A DNA stretch of 39,413 bases from a virus. Below, piece by piece: positions 19,819 through 27,268 of this stretch; position 1 is the stretch's first letter; each line of letters starts with the position of its first letter. Both the position numbers and the translations under genes were made by a program. The DNA is taken from IMG/VR virus record IMGVR_UViG_3300021247_000250, positions 1-39,413 of that record. The stretch is one strand, 5' to 3'. The notes under the pieces are model-generated. The model worked only from the letters and a program-made list of their open reading frames with translations. It did no database searches and had not been told where the DNA came from.

Positions 19819-19945
19819 TATGACAGCCAGCACAGCGCTGCACATAACAGCAGGCACACACAGCGACGCGTGAAACACATCTGATGGCAGACACGCGCCT
19901 GGTCATTGACCCCCACCCCCATAGGCATAGGGGTATCGCATAGGC

Positions 19946-19988
19946 GGGGCAGGGGGGGTAGGGCTGGAACGGCAGGCAGGGAGGGGGG
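19946..19988 (+). repeat. G-tract cluster with quadruplex potential
   Basis: Five G-tracts of three or more (19946-19949, 19952-19958, 19961-19963, 19979-19981, 19983-19988) occur within 43 bases, with loops of 2, 2, 15 and 1. They follow C-tracts at 19908-19920, so a hairpin and a quadruplex are alternative structures. It stands just ahead of the late promoter repeats. Confidence 0.5.
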
Positions 19989-20003
19989 CCCACTCACTTA
20001 AAT

Positions 20004-20047
20004 CCAAATTTTTCTCAAAACTTTTCTTAACCTAGGTTTACTAAAGC
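20004..20047 (+). promoter_or_regulatory. Tandem promoter-like repeat, copy 1
   Basis: A 44-base unit that recurs at 20061. It has CTCAAA (20014-20019) and TTTACT (20037-20042) 17 bases apart, with an AACCTAGGTT palindrome over the -10 side. The -35 is a poor sigma70 match. Repetition with fixed geometry is the main support. Confidence 0.45.
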
Positions 20048-20060
20048 CAATTCCCCATTC

Positions 20061-20105
20061 CCAAATTTTTCTCAAAAACTTTTTTAACTTAGGTATACTA
20101 GAAGC
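20061..20105 (+). promoter_or_regulatory. Tandem promoter-like repeat, copy 2; probable late promoter
   Basis: A 45-base unit, period 57 from copy 1. CTCAAA (20071-20076) and TATACT (20094-20099), preceded by TAGG, are spaced 17 bases. Predicted transcription starts near 20106, the first base of the 11-bp stem of the leader RNA. It drives the late operon that starts at 20214. Confidence 0.55.
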
Positions 20106-20196
20106 GTTGGTAGCCAAGTAAGGGTTAGCGCCTTACCTTTTATGTTGTGCAAATACAGAAAAGTCGAACACTCTGCTTTATGAGGTGGCTACCAAC
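20106..20196 (+). ncRNA. Structured 91-nt leader RNA of the late operon
   Basis: GTTGGTAGCCA (20106-20116) pairs perfectly with TGGCTACCAAC (20186-20196) to make an 11-bp closing stem. Inside are a perfect hairpin (GTAAGG 20118-20123 with CCTTAC 20131-20136) and a weaker one near 20171-20184, so a junction RNA is predicted. It ends 17 bases before the first late gene. No tRNA-type D, anticodon or T arms fit. Candidate roles are 5'-end protection, RNase III cleavage or translational control. Confidence 0.6.
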
Positions 20197-20213
20197 ATCA
20201 TTTAAGGATGTAT

Positions 20214-20372
20214 ATGAAAGCTGGTTTGTATGCAAATATCCATAAAAAGCAAGAACGTATCAAACGTGAGAAGGCTGCTGGTAAGCCTGTAGAGAAGATG
20301 AGAAAGCCTGGCTCCAAGGGCGCTCCTACTGCTAAGGCGTTTGAACAATCTAAGAAGACTGCCAAGAAATGA
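20214..20372 (+). CDS. Small basic phage protein, first late gene
   Basis: A 52-residue Lys-rich protein (MKAGLYANIHKKQERIKREK, then KMRKPGSKGAPTAKAF). This block is a recurring small peptide in many freshwater and marine phages, usually in the head-gene cluster. The ATG at 20214 is chosen because AAGGA lies five bases upstream; ATG 20208 is in frame but overlaps that element. Nucleic-acid binding or virion packing is likely from charge alone. Confidence 0.65.
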   Translation: MKAGLYANIHKKQERIKREKAAGKPVEKMRKPGSKGAPTAKAFEQSKKTAKK

Positions 20373-20638
20373 AGCACGATAAACCTATGGCCCATAAGAC
20401 TACTGGTAAGGGTAAGACTTATAACCCTACGGACAAGGGTGCTGGTATGACTGCTAAAGGTCGTGCTGAGTACAACAAGAAGAATGGAAGCAATTTAAAG
20501 GCTCCTGCTCCTAATCCTAAGACAAAGGCAGACAAGGGGCGTAAAGCTTCTTTTTGCGCGCGGATGGAAGGTGTGGTCAGGAATGCTAAAGGTCCCGCTG
20601 AGAGGGCTAAAGCATCGTTAAGGAATTGGAAATGTTAA
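20369..20638 (+). CDS. DUF6321-like small basic protein
   Basis: An 89-residue protein. YNPTDKGAGMTAKGRAEYNK, then KNGSNLKAP and a KASFCARMEGV block ending LRNWKC match DUF6321, a family of small basic phage proteins with the SFCARM signature. The ATG overlaps the preceding stop by four bases. The family is commonly next to head genes; function is not established. Confidence 0.75.
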   Translation: MKHDKPMAHKTTGKGKTYNPTDKGAGMTAKGRAEYNKKNGSNLKAPAPNPKTKADKGRKASFCARMEGVVRNAKGPAERAKASLRNWKC

Positions 20639-20648
20639 AGGATATAGT

Positions 20649-21212
20649 ATGGATTGGTCACTCGCAGACCCACGCTTTGACGTGGACGACATCGTTGAAA
20701 TGGCAGATAGTTTCTTTGGACATGAGGCTGATGGCATAGTCACTAGGTCTAGAGCGGTCTTTAGGCATAGGGTTACGGTTGCCTGCACTGAACAACTGTT
20801 TAACAAGTCCAGAGAGTTTATTGCTGTCTGTCGAGATGAACCTAAAACCCTACCGATGTACGATATGAACGGCATGGTTATGGGTAGCCATTCTGTCCAA
20901 CCCCTTCTAGGGTTTTGCTGGTTTGATCGTGGGGGTTATACAACCTATTCTAATGAGGAGATAAGTAATGCAAAGTTCCACCATCTTGATCTTTCTCTGC
21001 CTGTACGTACTCGTGTACGCCTTGTTAACGAGATGATTGACCAACATATACTATGGGCGCATACTTGGGGGGTTCCTATTGTTTGCTCCACCTCTATTCG
21101 AGCGAAGCATGATGGGTTCATGAAAATTCATGCAAAGCGTGGGTTTACCGTAAATGGTTCTTACGCTTGGATACGTACTGAAAAAGGAATGGAATGCCTG
21201 ACGAAAAAGTAG
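20649..21212 (+). CDS. GNAT-like or virion-associated protein
   Basis: A 187-residue protein starting MDWSLADPRFDVDDIVEMAD, with AAAGGATATAGT before it. The C-terminal half (RLVNEMIDQHILWAHTWGVP, then STSIRAKHDGFMKIHAKRGF) has the strand-helix layout of GNAT acetyltransferases, as in podovirus acetyltransferase-like proteins of the head region. The classical RxxGxG loop is not obvious, so catalysis is uncertain. It precedes the packaging genes. Confidence 0.55.
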   Translation: MDWSLADPRFDVDDIVEMADSFFGHEADGIVTRSRAVFRHRVTVACTEQLFNKSREFIAVCRDEPKTLPMYDMNGMVMGSHSVQPLLGFCWFDRGGYTTYSNEEISNAKFHHLDLSLPVRTRVRLVNEMIDQHILWAHTWGVPIVCSTSIRAKHDGFMKIHAKRGFTVNGSYAWIRTEKGMECLTKK

Positions 21213-21544
21213 TCTCTATTAAACCTAAAAACCCTGTGGGTCGTCCTAAGTCGGTCGTCAATCGGGTAACTGAATATGGCGCATTGTTTAACCAATTAAA
21301 CGAACAACACATCGCCAAAGGGCTGCCACCCCTAAAGACCGCAATGGAGGTCCTGATCGAGGCCATGCAGTCTGATGAACTAGATATTAAAGATAAGGCT
21401 AGAATCGCGGACAAGTTGGCTCCGTTTGAGTCTTCCCGCGCACCTGTCATCTCTATCGAGCATGTACAGAACATTAATAGAGAAGAAGAAGTTTCAGCAG
21501 ATGATGCTATGGACGACTTCTTAGATTCCTTAAGGAAAGTATAA
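21194..21544 (+). CDS. Possible terminase small subunit
   Basis: A 116-residue protein. GRPKS near the N-terminus (residues about 16-20) is DNA-binding-like. The stretch LDIKDKARIADKLAPFESSR followed by an acidic helical C-terminus (EEEVSADDAMDDFLDSLRKV) resembles the layout of small terminase subunits. It lies about 1.6 kb ahead of TerL, so the assignment rests on order and pattern. It starts 19 bases inside the GNAT-like gene. An alternative is a transcription factor. Confidence 0.45.
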   Translation: MPDEKVVSIKPKNPVGRPKSVVNRVTEYGALFNQLNEQHIAKGLPPLKTAMEVLIEAMQSDELDIKDKARIADKLAPFESSRAPVISIEHVQNINREEEVSADDAMDDFLDSLRKV

Positions 21545-21696
21545 TGCCACTGAAAAAAGGTAAATCCGAAAAAGCATTTAAGTCCAACATCAAGACTGAA
21601 ATGGAAGCAGGCAAGCCCCAGAAGCAATCCCTCGCTATCGCGTATTCAATGAAGCGTGATTCCGATGACAAACGTAAACCGAAAGGCAAAAAATGA
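21544..21696 (+). CDS. 50-residue basic phage protein
   Basis: MPLKKGKSEKAFKSNIKTEM opens a 50-residue, Lys-rich protein containing GKPQKQSLAIAYSMKR, a small phage signature that recurs in head-gene clusters. It overlaps both neighbours by one to four bases. Electrostatics fit binding to DNA or the acidic scaffold; there is no direct evidence. Confidence 0.65.
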   Translation: MPLKKGKSEKAFKSNIKTEMEAGKPQKQSLAIAYSMKRDSDDKRKPKGKK

Positions 21697-21959
21697 CCAC
21701 CAACTTCTTGTTTACCCAAGCGCCTAATCGCAAGGGCAATTTATCTAAACATGCTCCTACTGGCACTGGTGGCGTAACTGCTGTTACCCGTTCTATGGGT
21801 AACCTAGCACAGCCTAAAGGCGCACAAGGCGCTCCTAAAGCAGGCGGCAACATTGCTACTCGCGGTCAAAAAGTTATGGTTCAGACCAACTGCGACTACG
21901 ATGGAAAAATTAAGAACGATGGTTACATGAACAGTGACCGCACCAACTATTTAAAGTGA
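21693..21959 (+). CDS. Hypothetical Gly/Asn-rich protein
   Basis: An 88-residue protein (MTTNFLFTQAPNRKGNLSKH) rich in Gly, Ala, Asn and Thr with a GTGGVTAVTRS segment and C-terminal DYDGKIKNDGYMNS. Largely disordered in appearance. It overlaps the preceding stop by four bases. Family unknown. Confidence 0.6.
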   Translation: MTTNFLFTQAPNRKGNLSKHAPTGTGGVTAVTRSMGNLAQPKGAQGAPKAGGNIATRGQKVMVQTNCDYDGKIKNDGYMNSDRTNYLK

Positions 21960-21966
21960 GGTTCAT

Positions 21967-22191
21967 ATGTACGGAAGAGTAATCGACGGTGGCAAACAAA
22001 TGTCTAAAGGCCTAAGCAAAGGCATTAACGACAAATTGTCTGGCTTTGAAGAAGAGAATGAGCGTAGAGCTACTATTGCTAAGGCTGTAAACACTGCGTT
22101 TACAGTTCGCCATTTGTCCGACCAAACAACCAACAATTCAAATAATGGCAAATTCCAAACTGTTAAAGAAAAGGCTAAAGTAAACCCATGA
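21967..22191 (+). CDS. Hypothetical small protein
   Basis: A 74-residue protein (MYGRVIDGGKQMSKGLSKGI) with a GFEEENERRATIAKAVNTAF helix and a Lys-rich end. GAGGT precedes the ATG. No domain is recognised. Confidence 0.55.
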   Translation: MYGRVIDGGKQMSKGLSKGINDKLSGFEEENERRATIAKAVNTAFTVRHLSDQTTNNSNNGKFQTVKEKAKVNP

Positions 22192-22334
22192 TTATTGATG
22201 CATTTATTCGTGATGAGCAACAAAATGTAATAGCTATTTGTGGCAAAAAACAAGTCCCATTAACTTGGGCTTACATTGAAGAGAACAAGCCACAAGTAGG
22301 CGACGAAATTATTGAAGACGAACCTAAAGAGTAA
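22188..22334 (+). CDS. 48-residue hypothetical protein
   Basis: ATG at 22188 overlaps the previous stop by four bases (ATGA). MIIDAFIRDEQQNVIAICGK continues to an acidic end (GDEIIEDEPKE). Beta-rich and acidic, with AAAGTAAACCC upstream as a weak ribosome-binding site. Tight packing supports it. No family is recognised. Confidence 0.55.
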   Translation: MIIDAFIRDEQQNVIAICGKKQVPLTWAYIEENKPQVGDEIIEDEPKE

Positions 22335-22343
22335 AGGAAAAGT

Positions 22344-22985
22344 ATGGCAACGTATGACATTGAGGCTTTAAAAGCCGACTTACCCACGGCTAAAGAACTA
22401 GCGCAGTTTGTGTACGACAAGACACAGATTGCTCTAGACCTTGTTGGCAAGTCAAAAGAAGACCAGTACCAAGTGGCTAAGAATGCGCTTGAAGGTAAAA
22501 AAGTACCGACTGAGTTCTTAACAGAAGAAAATCCTTATGTAGATAAGAAAGATTTGATTCCTGTTGACGAACTAAAGGTCATCCCACCACGCAGCAAAGA
22601 CCTGCCTGAGCCTGATACGCAAGTGCATTACTTTGGCGCTACCAATATGCCACACCCATTAGACCCACAGTCTGATAAAAAGGTGGCTATTGATTTCCGC
22701 AAGTATGAGAATGGCTTGATTACTTACCAAGTGGTTGCACCTGTTGAGCAGATTGCTGTTGGTTCACGTATCAACAAGTATGGCCAAACAGTGCCTGAGA
22801 AGTACACATGGCTTGACCCACGCACAGAAGAATTGGTAATGCGTAGACCTGATGGCACATTTACTGAGCGCGGTCGTGGTTTGTACACATACCTGATTGG
22901 CGAAAAAGGCGGTGGCGTATGGTCACTGATTGACAGAGACATGGTAAGCGTATCGGCTAAGAATATCGCTGATCCTTGGGCGTAA
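22344..22985 (+). CDS. Conserved hypothetical head-region protein
   Basis: A 213-residue protein after AAAGGAAAAGT. An N-terminal helical region (MATYDIEALKADLPTAKELA) is followed by a beta-rich part with VIPPRSKDLPEPDTQVHYFG and a TERGRGLYTYLIGEKGGGVW block. Position immediately before the packaging genes and the absence of enzymatic motifs suggest a structural or packaging accessory protein. No named family is assigned. Confidence 0.6.
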   Translation: MATYDIEALKADLPTAKELAQFVYDKTQIALDLVGKSKEDQYQVAKNALEGKKVPTEFLTEENPYVDKKDLIPVDELKVIPPRSKDLPEPDTQVHYFGATNMPHPLDPQSDKKVAIDFRKYENGLITYQVVAPVEQIAVGSRINKYGQTVPEKYTWLDPRTEELVMRRPDGTFTERGRGLYTYLIGEKGGGVWSLIDRDMVSVSAKNIADPWA

Positions 22986-23174
22986 ATGGAAGATTTCTCT
23001 GCAATTTTTAAGCAGAGATTGGCTGGGCAGGCAGAGGTTTGCGCTCGTAAAAGTCTTGAGTGGTTACAAAAAGATTTACAAGGCGAGTACAAGCTTCTAC
23101 CCGCTGAAGTTTATTACTTAGCATCTGCTGCAAACATCTTGTTAAACATACGAGATACCTATGGCAAAAAGTGA
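22986..23174 (+). CDS. Small helical protein preceding TerL
   Basis: A 62-residue alpha-helical protein (MEDFSAIFKQRLAGQAEVCA) starting directly after the preceding stop and overlapping the TerL start by 14 bases. Small helical proteins here often belong to packaging; it is an alternative candidate for a reduced small terminase subunit, but it lacks a visible DNA-binding motif. Confidence 0.55.
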   Translation: MEDFSAIFKQRLAGQAEVCARKSLEWLQKDLQGEYKLLPAEVYYLASAANILLNIRDTYGKK

Positions 23175-24753
23175 AGCCAGTGATTACATCCAGCCAATCT
23201 ACAAAGACAGAGCCTTAAAGTATCTTGTTAAATTAGCAGGCGGTAAACGCGCGACCCAAGCGCTTGATACAGAGCAAAAAAAGAAGATGATGCTGGCACG
23301 GGACAAGTTAGCCCATGACATGCAGTTCAACCAGTTAAAGTGGTTTAGACCATTTGAGTACCAAAAGAAATTCTTTGAGACTGGCCAACATTCTGCCCGC
23401 AGAGGCATGATTGCTGCCAACCGCGCAGGCAAGACAATCGCCAGTACCTTTGAGACTGCCTACCACCTGACAGGCAGATACCCGCCAAACTGGAAAGGTA
23501 AGCGCTGGGACAAACCCATTATTGCTATGTGTGCAGGCGAATCATGGGAGCAGGTCGCCAAAACATTGCAGGCTAAGTTGCTTGGATGTGATGACATTAA
23601 GCAAGCCTACAAACTTGGAACAGGGTCAATTCCTAAGGAGTGTATTGATGACAAATCCTATCGATCCGATGGACAAAACGTCCTCTCTATTGAGATTTGG
23701 CACGAATCAGGCGGTAAATCCAAGCTTTACTTCTCCAATTACACCCAACAAGTCCGCCACCTCCAAGGGTTCGAGCTTGACTTGGTTGTCCTCGACGAAC
23801 AGCCACCTGACGAAACCTTTTCAGAACTTGTTGTTCGTACAGCAGCTAGAAATGGACAGGTTATTTGCTCATTTACCCCACTCAAAGGACTATCTGGATT
23901 AGTCAGGAAGTTTTGGGACCAAGTAGAGGGTTACTCACATGTGCGGGTAACTTGGGACGACATTCCATTTGAGAATGAATGGGGCGAAGCGTTTTTCTCA
24001 CAAACAGAGAGAGACCAATTAGCCAGAGACTTTATGCCGTGGGAGCGGGATTGCCGTATGAAGGGCATTCCATTGGTTGGCAAGGGTGTGGTGTTTCCTA
24101 TCCTTGATTGGCCTACCTACAAAGGGTCTGAGGTTGATTTGCGTAACGATGAGAAGCTTGAGCGATTAATTAGCTTTGACTTAGGAATTAAGAATGACCC
24201 GACAGTTATCTCGTTCTTTTTTAGAGATGCGATACAGGAGATTATTTACCTTCACAGGCAAGTCAAAATCCCGTCTGGGGAAACGCCAGATGAATATGTA
24301 CATTACCTGCTGGACAGAGAATCTAAGGGAGTTCCAATCGCGCTTCCACACGATGCGGCTACCGCAGGGCGGTATACCCTTACGGAGCAGTCCGTTCGGG
24401 AGGTATTTGAGGACACATATGGGCTTAACTGTATTCAGGGCGCTATCCTTAACCCCGTCAACGACCAAGGCAAGGTCACGAACCATAAAGCGTACGGAAT
24501 CAATATAATGCGCTTAGGCATGGAGCGAGGTACATTAATGATAAATGAGTCTTGTACCGAATTCCTAGATGAAGCAAGAAACTACGCTATTGATGAACAT
24601 GGACGATTTTCTGACCCTGATGACCACATCGACTCTGCTCGCATTGGTATTTTGGCATTAATCCAAGGACACGGTGAATCTATAGTGAGTCGAGCCAACA
24701 CATTTGCGTCAAGGCGCTTTACCCCTATTGAGGGAAAAATCCAAAGGATATGA
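23161..24753 (+). CDS. terL: Terminase large subunit
   Basis: A 530-residue packaging motor that translocates DNA with ATP and cuts it at the headful. Walker A is ANRAGKT (residues 86-92), Walker B is LVVLDE (208-213), and the segment RYPPNWKGKRW follows the P-loop as in this phage group. The nuclease half begins at LISFDLGIKNDPTVI with Asp340 as the first metal ligand, followed by PHDAA (Asp398) and a DPDDHIDSAR segment near the C-terminus. All key residues are present. The start lies in the small gene before it, and the portal follows by one base. Confidence 0.92.
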   Translation: MAKSEASDYIQPIYKDRALKYLVKLAGGKRATQALDTEQKKKMMLARDKLAHDMQFNQLKWFRPFEYQKKFFETGQHSARRGMIAANRAGKTIASTFETAYHLTGRYPPNWKGKRWDKPIIAMCAGESWEQVAKTLQAKLLGCDDIKQAYKLGTGSIPKECIDDKSYRSDGQNVLSIEIWHESGGKSKLYFSNYTQQVRHLQGFELDLVVLDEQPPDETFSELVVRTAARNGQVICSFTPLKGLSGLVRKFWDQVEGYSHVRVTWDDIPFENEWGEAFFSQTERDQLARDFMPWERDCRMKGIPLVGKGVVFPILDWPTYKGSEVDLRNDEKLERLISFDLGIKNDPTVISFFFRDAIQEIIYLHRQVKIPSGETPDEYVHYLLDRESKGVPIALPHDAATAGRYTLTEQSVREVFEDTYGLNCIQGAILNPVNDQGKVTNHKAYGINIMRLGMERGTLMINESCTEFLDEARNYAIDEHGRFSDPDDHIDSARIGILALIQGHGESIVSRANTFASRRFTPIEGKIQRI

Positions 24754-24754
24754 C

Positions 24755-26926
24755 ATGTTAGACAAACAAAATATTATTGTTGAGAGTTTGGAAAGCCCAC
24801 CCGCAAACAAAGGTCTGGAATATCAGGTCGCCCACGAAGCGTACTTGAAGATGGTAGATTATCTTCGCCTTACCCAAGCGAAAAATACCCTAAATCGATT
24901 AAGCGATTACCACTATCTAAATATTCCAGTCTCTAACAGTACTGAGCCTATCCGTGGTATTGACTACATTTCCCCCGTGGTTAGCCCAGGCATTGACTAT
25001 TCCACCGATGTTATAACCAAGTGCTTGATGCCAGATGGCAAAGTCAACTTTGAGTTTGAGCGTTTATCTGAAAACGACACTATTGCTAGCCAACAAGCCG
25101 AAAAGATGGTGACTTACTTTATCAATAGTAAGAACGATTCTTATCAAATTGTCCGTGATTGGGCACAAGACAGCCTGCTACACAAAAATGGCGTGGTAAT
25201 GATTTCTCCAATCAGAGAGCCTATTACCCAATATAAGGAAGTCGAAGGCACTAGAGACAATCTGCGTTCTTTCGAGATTATGGCTGCCGAAAAAGGACTT
25301 GTTGCAAAAAGACAACAGATGCGAAGAATAGATGTTGACTTGCAAGGCGTGGCGCAAGAGACCATGATGCCTGATGAAACGGGCCAGCCTATGGAGCCAA
25401 CAACCGAAGAGGTTAATGACGCTATCAAGGCGCACACTATTTACCGTGCCAAGTACAAGCTGACTGGTTTTTCGACCAACATTCGCATTAAGCATGTTGC
25501 ACAGCATTACTTTGTGTGTAACCCCACGATACCAGGCATTCAGAACCAAGATTTCTGCGGTTTCTACATGCCTATGACTATCCATGAGGCTAAGTCGCAG
25601 TATCCGTACATAGATTTAGAGAAGTTTGCCGACCACGCTGCCTACGGTCCTGCTGGCGCGTATCAGGCTGGCGCTTTGGAAAACGATTTGGCGTTACATG
25701 CACGAGATTCAACCCCAGTGCCTGGCCAAGGTGTAATTGCCTCTGCTGGCGCAGATCGCTACAGCCGTGTGGTCATGCTGACTACTGCATGGTTGCGTAA
25801 GGATGTTGATAACGATGGCGAAGAAGAAATTGTCGAGGTTTGCTATTCAGGATCGTATGTCTTGTATATCAAGGAAGTTGATTTCATACCGATGGCCAGC
25901 ATGTGTCCCAAGCCTATTGTGGGTAACTTCTTTGGTTACAGCCAAGCAGAGCGCTTAGTCCCATTACAAGAGTACAAAACAGCAATTAACCGTGCTGAGA
26001 TTGCATTTGCCCTGCAAGCATCTACTCCTCGTATGGGTGTAAACCCTGAGTTTATTGATGCAGAAGAAATACAGCGTGGCGTGTCTGCTTTGTTTATCTT
26101 GGATCGCAAATTTGATCCTACTAAACACGTATTTGAGTTTGCGCCATTACAAGGCAACCTTGGATACATCCAAGACGCTATGGAGCGTTTTGAGTCTGAC
26201 AACAACCGTATGTTGGGCATGACCAGCGCGGCTGACACCTTGAATCCTGAGGTAATGAAAGACGGCAACAGTGGGTATAAGTTGCAATTGGCTATGGGTC
26301 CCAACCAGATCATCCAAGATGCTATGGTCAAGAACTGCGCTATTGGTCTGCGCGACATGATTTATATCGTGTGGAAGACAATGATTCAGTATTCGGACGA
26401 TTACAACATTCAGCAGTTAGCTGATGCAATGTCGCCTGGAATGCCATTCCTAGACGCTAAGGCTATGGAAAACTTTGATTTTATTGACCGCAAGATGATC
26501 AATATTGACTTGGCTTTAGGCTTTTTGTCGGATGAGAACCGTATCACGCGCCAGCAACTAATCATGCAAGCCCAGCAACAGTTTGCCCAAGCCATGTTGC
26601 AACTCGACCCATCAGTGCCTGAGATGTTTACCAAATTGCGTAGACCTTATGAGGACACGCTGTATGCACTAGGTGTCAAGAACTGTGATGCGTATTTGCC
26701 GACAATGGAAGAGGCTGTAAAGATAGCCCAAGCCAAGGCACAACAAGGTCCATCACCTGAACAACAGGAAATCCAGACTAAGGTCGAGATGAACAAAGCT
26801 AAGGCTGGTGAGACTGCTATGAATACAGCGTTGATTAAAAAGAAAATTGAAGATATTGATGTAGACAACTACTACACGGGTATGGCGGCTAAAAAAGGAA
26901 AACTCTCAGCAGTAGAAATGGATTGA
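24755..26926 (+). CDS. Portal protein
   Basis: A 723-residue P22-type-size portal, the dodecameric ring through which DNA enters and leaves the head. AAAGGA precedes the ATG at 24755; an upstream TTG would add non-conserved residues. The central wing and stem region contains LVPLQEYKTAINRAEIAFAL, ASTPRMGVNPEF and RVSALF-like segments, then a LGYIQDAMERFESDNNRMLG helix typical of large podovirus portals. A Gln/Ala/Lys-rich C-terminal barrel helix ends the protein. Order TerL, portal, scaffold and capsid supports it. Confidence 0.85.
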   Translation: MLDKQNIIVESLESPPANKGLEYQVAHEAYLKMVDYLRLTQAKNTLNRLSDYHYLNIPVSNSTEPIRGIDYISPVVSPGIDYSTDVITKCLMPDGKVNFEFERLSENDTIASQQAEKMVTYFINSKNDSYQIVRDWAQDSLLHKNGVVMISPIREPITQYKEVEGTRDNLRSFEIMAAEKGLVAKRQQMRRIDVDLQGVAQETMMPDETGQPMEPTTEEVNDAIKAHTIYRAKYKLTGFSTNIRIKHVAQHYFVCNPTIPGIQNQDFCGFYMPMTIHEAKSQYPYIDLEKFADHAAYGPAGAYQAGALENDLALHARDSTPVPGQGVIASAGADRYSRVVMLTTAWLRKDVDNDGEEEIVEVCYSGSYVLYIKEVDFIPMASMCPKPIVGNFFGYSQAERLVPLQEYKTAINRAEIAFALQASTPRMGVNPEFIDAEEIQRGVSALFILDRKFDPTKHVFEFAPLQGNLGYIQDAMERFESDNNRMLGMTSAADTLNPEVMKDGNSGYKLQLAMGPNQIIQDAMVKNCAIGLRDMIYIVWKTMIQYSDDYNIQQLADAMSPGMPFLDAKAMENFDFIDRKMINIDLALGFLSDENRITRQQLIMQAQQQFAQAMLQLDPSVPEMFTKLRRPYEDTLYALGVKNCDAYLPTMEEAVKIAQAKAQQGPSPEQQEIQTKVEMNKAKAGETAMNTALIKKKIEDIDVDNYYTGMAAKKGKLSAVEMD

Positions 26927-26929
26927 TAA

Positions 26930-27250
26930 ATGAAAAGTCTAGTAAAGAATATTAGGGAATACTTTAACCGTAGAACCAAAGCAACGGATGCTTACAAGGA
27001 GGCAAATCTTGAGAAACGAACTCTAGTAATCCAGAATGGCGAGGTCGCTAGTCGGCTGATGCTAAACACGGATTTTGCATTGATGTTTAACCTTTATCGG
27101 TTCAACATGTTGGAAAGGCTTGAAGAAGCTAAGACCGACGAGGAAAGAATAGGCAACGCATATTATGTTGCTGGAGTGCGTGATTTCATTGACTTCGTGG
27201 AGAAGACTGAATATCTCGCTAGGGTGGCTAATAAAAAAGCCGAACTTTAA
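26930..27250 (+). CDS. Small hypothetical head-region protein
   Basis: A 106-residue charged helical protein (MKSLVKNIREYFNRRTKATD) lying three bases after the portal and 18 bases before the scaffold. RFNMLERLEEAKTDEERIGN is followed by a DFIDFVEKTEYLAR helix. A portal-scaffold connection is possible. No family recognised. Confidence 0.6.
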   Translation: MKSLVKNIREYFNRRTKATDAYKEANLEKRTLVIQNGEVASRLMLNTDFALMFNLYRFNMLERLEEAKTDEERIGNAYYVAGVRDFIDFVEKTEYLARVANKKAEL

Positions 27251-27268
27251 CGAAAAATAGGGTAATAT

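Larger units (their letters stand above)
19450..20003. other. Non-coding accessory spacer
   Basis: About 550 bases without a supported gene. It contains words of TGTGTG/GTGTCT type (19555-19620), runs of CAGACA (19680-19735), two AATTGGGGACAGATCAAC repeats, C-tracts facing G-tracts at 19908-19988, and little else. Short open frames here (for example 41 codons from 19750) lack Shine-Dalgarno support. It probably carries the start of the leftward mini-operon and the upstream part of the late control region. Confidence 0.55.

Noticed and set aside
19750-19872. 41-codon + strand open frame in the accessory spacer
   Set aside because: There is no Shine-Dalgarno sequence, and the frame runs through the two REP-like repeats in different phases, as expected of non-coding DNA.
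20106-20196. Possible tRNA
   Set aside because: The closing stem is 11 bp instead of 7 bp, and there are no matching D, anticodon and T arms or a TTCGA-type loop in the right place.
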